Source: BRH-c25 sp035627615 (lineage in GTDB: Bacteria > Bacillota > Clostridia > Lutisporales > Lutisporaceae). Taken from it: a DNA stretch of 64,000 nt. Below, in pieces: positions 61,369 through 64,000 of the stretch. The stretch is taken from the NCBI GenBank assembly GCA_035627615.1, contig DASPLL010000020.1, positions 53,031-117,030 on the forward strand, read 5' to 3'. The stretch's first letter is position 1, and each line of letters starts with the position of its first letter. Under the pieces are notes generated by a model. It ran no database searches. It worked only from the letters and a program-made list of their open reading frames with translations, and was not told the origin of the DNA. A program made the translations under genes and the position numbers.

Positions 61369-61935
61369 TTATGCGCCAAACCATTTTGATAGGTCGTGCA
61401 ATAAATCACAAGTCCTATCTGTGTCTTTAGTCATCTCTGAATATTTATTAATAATATCACTTAGCTTTGTACCACTTGATAAATACTCTGCCACTGCGCT
61501 ATAAACATTAATTCTTGCCTGTAATTCCCCAAATAAGTGATGACCAACGCCAGGATGAATGTGTGGCTCTCTATTATTTTTCAAATCGTTTTGATAATAA
61601 TACTTTTCAAATTTCGACAAGCATTCAACCAACTGTCTATATATTTCTATTGAAGCACTTTGTGAATATGGGCAAAGGGTTTCTTTTTGCTCACTTACAT
61701 CGGCTATTTTTTGTTCTTCATAGTTTCGATAAGGAGATACTCCAAGAAGATGGTCAACAGTAATATTAAAGAAGTCTGCAATCTTAATAAGCATTTCAAT
61801 ATTAGGTTGAGATTTTTCATTTTCGTAATCAGATATTGTTTGTTTCGCGTTTAAACCCAAGTGATCAGACAATTGAGATTGTGTTAATCCTCTTTTTGTT
61901 CTTTCTTTTCTTAAAATTTCTGAGAACTGTTCCAT
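61369..61935 (-). CDS. XRE-family repressor of the element
   Basis: 188 residues from ATG 61935. XRE helix-turn-helix at ~6-65 (RTKRGLTQSQLSDHLGLNAKQTISDYENEKSQPNIEML), then a C-terminal domain without a recognised peptidase motif. Divergent from the Cro-like gene, typical of a phage or ICE switch. Confidence 0.87.
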   Translation of the reverse strand: MEQFSEILRKERTKRGLTQSQLSDHLGLNAKQTISDYENEKSQPNIEMLIKIADFFNITVDHLLGVSPYRNYEEQKIADVSEQKETLCPYSQSASIEIYRQLVECLSKFEKYYYQNDLKNNREPHIHPGVGHHLFGELQARINVYSAVAEYLSSGTKLSDIINKYSEMTKDTDRTCDLLHDLSKWFGA

Positions 61936-61978
61936 TTGAATCTACCTTCATTTCCTCATTATTTTACTAAAAGGATAC

Positions 61979-62013
61979 TATAAGAATAATAAATAGTCAA
62001 TATAATTCTTATA
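61979..62013. promoter_or_regulatory. Operator candidate in the repressor/Cro switch
   Basis: TATAAGAAT (61979-61987) and ATTCTTATA (62005-62013) form a perfect inverted repeat in the 152-base divergent region; AAGAAT-like half sites recur near 62056. Confidence 0.5.
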
Positions 62014-62087
62014 AAAAATAATTGCAAAAGAAAAACTCTTATGATATCTTTAAAGTAAGAATAAATCATACCAAATAGAAAGGAGTA

Positions 62088-62318
62088 ATGAAAACAATGA
62101 CTATAAAAATAGATTCAAAAAAGATGAAGATCGAGCGAATCAAAAAAGGTATGTCAATTGCTGCATTGAGTCAGGCGTCTGGGCTCAGCGTATCTTCTGT
62201 ATGGAAAATCGAAAATGAATTTACGGCGCCTACTCCATCAAGTGCAAAAAAAATATGCCAGGCTCTCAATGTTGACTTTGATCAGCTATTCATGATCGTA
62301 GATGAGAAAGGAGCATAA
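62088..62318 (+). CDS. Cro-like small XRE protein
   Basis: 76 residues, nearly all a single XRE helix-turn-helix (KKGMSIAALSQASGLSVSSVWKIENEFTAPTPSSAKKICQALNV). ATG 62088 is 2 bases after AGGAG and in-frame ATG 62097 is 11; either may be used. Divergent from the repressor. Confidence 0.85.
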   Translation: MKTMTIKIDSKKMKIERIKKGMSIAALSQASGLSVSSVWKIENEFTAPTPSSAKKICQALNVDFDQLFMIVDEKGA

Positions 62319-62320
62319 TT

Positions 62321-62563
62321 ATGGCTGCAAAACGTGTCGGTATAAAAGCTGCAGCGGAAGCAACTGGGCTTAGCGAGTGGGAGCTCCGCCAAGGGGCAAG
62401 GTCTGGGCGGTATCCGCACTTCAGGGTGGGTGACCCTGAACACGGACGAATAATTTTCGATATTGATCTTCTTGAAGAACACTTACGTAATGTAGCGCTT
62501 AATAATATTAAGCAGCCGGATAATATCAAAACTTATGGAGTTATACGCAGAGTTGGTGATTAA
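62321..62563 (+). CDS. Excisionase-like helix-turn-helix protein
   Basis: 80 residues; ATG after AAGGAGC. KAAAEATGLSEWELRQGARSGRYPHFRVGDPEHGRIIFDIDLLEEHL is the MerR-like wing of excisionase-type DNA-binding proteins. Position next to the switch genes fits a directionality factor or an element regulator. Confidence 0.75.
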   Translation: MAAKRVGIKAAAEATGLSEWELRQGARSGRYPHFRVGDPEHGRIIFDIDLLEEHLRNVALNNIKQPDNIKTYGVIRRVGD

Positions 62564-62606
62564 TAATACAAAGGAGGCGGATTACAGTACAAAGAAGGTG
62601 ATAGAA

Positions 62607-63431
62607 TTGGCATCTCCACAACTTGAGTCGGGATACACACGTTTAGCAAATTCCATATTAGAGGCTTTAGCTAAGACACAACTTAACGGTACGGCATGGC
62701 GTATCATTATAGTGGTCTTTCGTTATACATATGGGTTTGGACGAAAGGAAACTGAACTTTCTGAGTCATTTATTGCAAGAGCAACTGGTGTACACCGTAA
62801 ACAGATAAATAGAGAAATTAATACTTTAATATCCTCTAGGGTACTAATTGTAAAGCGACCGGCTACTTTCAATACTCCTAGAATAATAGCTTTCAATAAA
62901 AATTTTGAGTCATGGAAAGTGTCTACTAAAAAGTTGACAGGTAATGAATTAGATGCACTCAACAAAACTGAGGACACGACAGCCAACGAATTAGTGGATA
63001 CGACAGGCAACGAATTAGTAGACCAAGAAATAAATACTATAAAAAAAGAAGTAAATAAAATTACATATAGTCCCGATCAACTTGAAATTTTAGAATTATG
63101 GAATGCACAGGATATTGTCAAGCATGGGCAAACAGCAGAGATTCAGAAGTCCATTAAGAATGCACTTAAAAAACATGGGAAAGACGCTGTTGTCACTAGC
63201 ATAATTAATTACGCTAGAATATTGCATGATCAAAAGTACTTCTATAATCATATCTTCAGGCTAGACAAATTCTTAAAGCAATCTAATGGTTTGCAGAATT
63301 TTTTGGAAGATGGGCAGGCATGGATAAATTATGAAAACAGGGTGGTGAAGGGAAATGATGAAAGCATCGGAGATAATGCAAGCGAACCTAAAGGTAATAG
63401 CGAATATGCAAAACTCCTCGATGGTATATAA
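62607..63431 (+). CDS. Phage-type replication protein (RepO N-terminal domain)
   Basis: About 274 residues. The N-terminal ~95 residues match phage replication protein O (ASPQLESGYTRLANSILEALAKTQLNG, winged helix GVHRKQINREINTLI). The C-terminal part is helical. TTG 62607 is preferred: it opens with the usual LASPQLE and AGAAGG lies 8 bases before. In-frame codons up to 62535 lie in the preceding gene. It likely initiates element replication and recruits the loader encoded next. Confidence 0.82.
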   Translation: MASPQLESGYTRLANSILEALAKTQLNGTAWRIIIVVFRYTYGFGRKETELSESFIARATGVHRKQINREINTLISSRVLIVKRPATFNTPRIIAFNKNFESWKVSTKKLTGNELDALNKTEDTTANELVDTTGNELVDQEINTIKKEVNKITYSPDQLEILELWNAQDIVKHGQTAEIQKSIKNALKKHGKDAVVTSIINYARILHDQKYFYNHIFRLDKFLKQSNGLQNFLEDGQAWINYENRVVKGNDESIGDNASEPKGNSEYAKLLDGI

Positions 63432-64000
63432 TTGCTCAGAATGTGGACGGCCTGTGGTAGATGCTGAGATTACTTTGCCTATATCTGGTAGGAAAGTATT
63501 GGTTAAGAAATATGGCTGCTTCTGCTATCAAAGTAATGAGATAGAGCGGTGTTTAGGACAGGAGGGAATAGCTCGTAACAAAGATATTTTTGAAATGTCG
63601 GGCATAGGCAAGCGATTTAAGAATTGCAGCTTTGAAAACTTCAAGCCATATATTGAAGTAAAACAAGCTTTTGAAACTGTTGCAGAATACACTGAAAAGT
63701 TCGAATTCTATAAGGAAGCTGGTATAGGTTTGATATTGAAAGGCGGACCCGGCTGTGGGAAATCACACCTTGCCGCAGCATTGTGCCAGGAACTCATTTT
63801 CAAAGGATATATTGTAAAATTTGCATTAGTACCAATTATCTTGGACGATATGCGAAAATCATATGGGAAAAAACCTACAGAAGGAGAACAGGATATTTTA
63901 AAGCAAATGGCAGAAGTTGAGCTCCTTGTACTTGATGATATGGGGGCTGAAAAAAGTACTCCATGGGTGATAGAGCAGATGTTTATTCTAATAAACCGTC
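63358..64000 (+). CDS. DnaC/IstB-like helicase loader ATPase, 3' end outside window
   Basis: The frame runs from ATG 63358 (after GAAGGGA) to the window edge, 214 codons. An N-terminal zinc-like CSEC…C…C region (~28-60) is followed by the AAA+ core with Walker A GGPGCGKSH (~130) and Walker B LLVLDDMG (~190). It overlaps the previous gene by ~74 bases. It loads helicase with the replication protein upstream. Partial. Confidence 0.88.
   Translation, partial: MKASEIMQANLKVIANMQNSSMVYNCSECGRPVVDAEITLPISGRKVLVKKYGCFCYQSNEIERCLGQEGIARNKDIFEMSGIGKRFKNCSFENFKPYIEVKQAFETVAEYTEKFEFYKEAGIGLILKGGPGCGKSHLAAALCQELIFKGYIVKFALVPIILDDMRKSYGKKPTEGEQDILKQMAEVELLVLDDMGAEKSTPWVIEQMFILINR

Overview
The window looks like chromosome from an anaerobic, low-to-moderate GC Firmicute of the class Clostridia. 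This is inferred from strong GGAGG ribosome sites, frequent TTG and GTG starts, three sigma-54 activators beside fermentation modules, a glycyl radical enzyme with its activase, a YesMN-type two-component system, and a probable HesB-like selenoprotein. No rRNA or ribosomal protein gene is present, so genus cannot be read from the sequence.

Layout. 1-6.3 kb: the 5' part of a sigma-54 activator (minus strand, cut by the window edge), a DUF4097-like repeat protein, a HAD phosphatase, an ECF sigma factor with its zinc-binding anti-sigma factor and a B-box membrane protein, a small gene with an in-frame TGA that reads as a HesB-like selenoprotein, and tRNA-Arg(ACG). 6.3-8.8 kb: a decaying stretch with a beta-lactamase-family gene broken by one TAA, a doubly deleted AraC/GyrI-type regulator and short repeats. 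9.1-14.9 kb: a sigma-54 activator, a good -24/-12 promoter, and an operon of octopine/opine-dehydrogenase-like enzyme, YjiH-type membrane protein and aminotransferase. 15-27 kb: a small-protein paralogue, an SLH remnant, a cyclase-family hydrolase, and a carbohydrate or polyol locus (YesN regulator, Gfo/Idh dehydrogenase, sugar isomerase, YesM kinase, and an RbsA/RbsC-type ABC transporter flanked by two binding proteins). 27-32.4 kb: a GYF_2 protein, MATE exporter, nitroreductase, LysE exporter divergent from an XRE-cupin regulator, and two small membrane proteins.

32.5-48.9 kb is the most unusual part. A GntR regulator is followed by a same-strand run of about fourteen genes: aconitase-X large and small subunits, three tandem RraA-family proteins, a PreA/DHOD-like Fe-S oxidoreductase, a LeuB-like dehydrogenase, LeuC- and LeuD-like hydratase subunits, a UbiD decarboxylase, a tripartite tricarboxylate transporter (TctC, TctB, TctA) and an isochorismatase-family amidase. 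An inverted F420-type Fe-S oxidoreductase comes next, then UbiX and an LpdD-like protein. The gene set suggests import and stepwise dehydration, decarboxylation and aldol cleavage of a branched or tricarboxylic acid. I know of no described pathway with this combination.

49-59.5 kb: queT behind a candidate preQ1 riboswitch, a MalY/PatB-type lyase, a coiled-coil protein, a HypD-like glycyl radical enzyme with its activase under a sigma-54 promoter and adjacent activator, a PIN-PhoH ATPase, and a ZIP metal transporter. 59.7-64 kb: tRNA-Arg(CCT) followed by the integrase end of an integrated element (tyrosine recombinase with an embedded XRE-like segment, repressor, Cro-like protein, excisionase-like protein, replication initiator, DnaC-like loader) that runs off the right edge.
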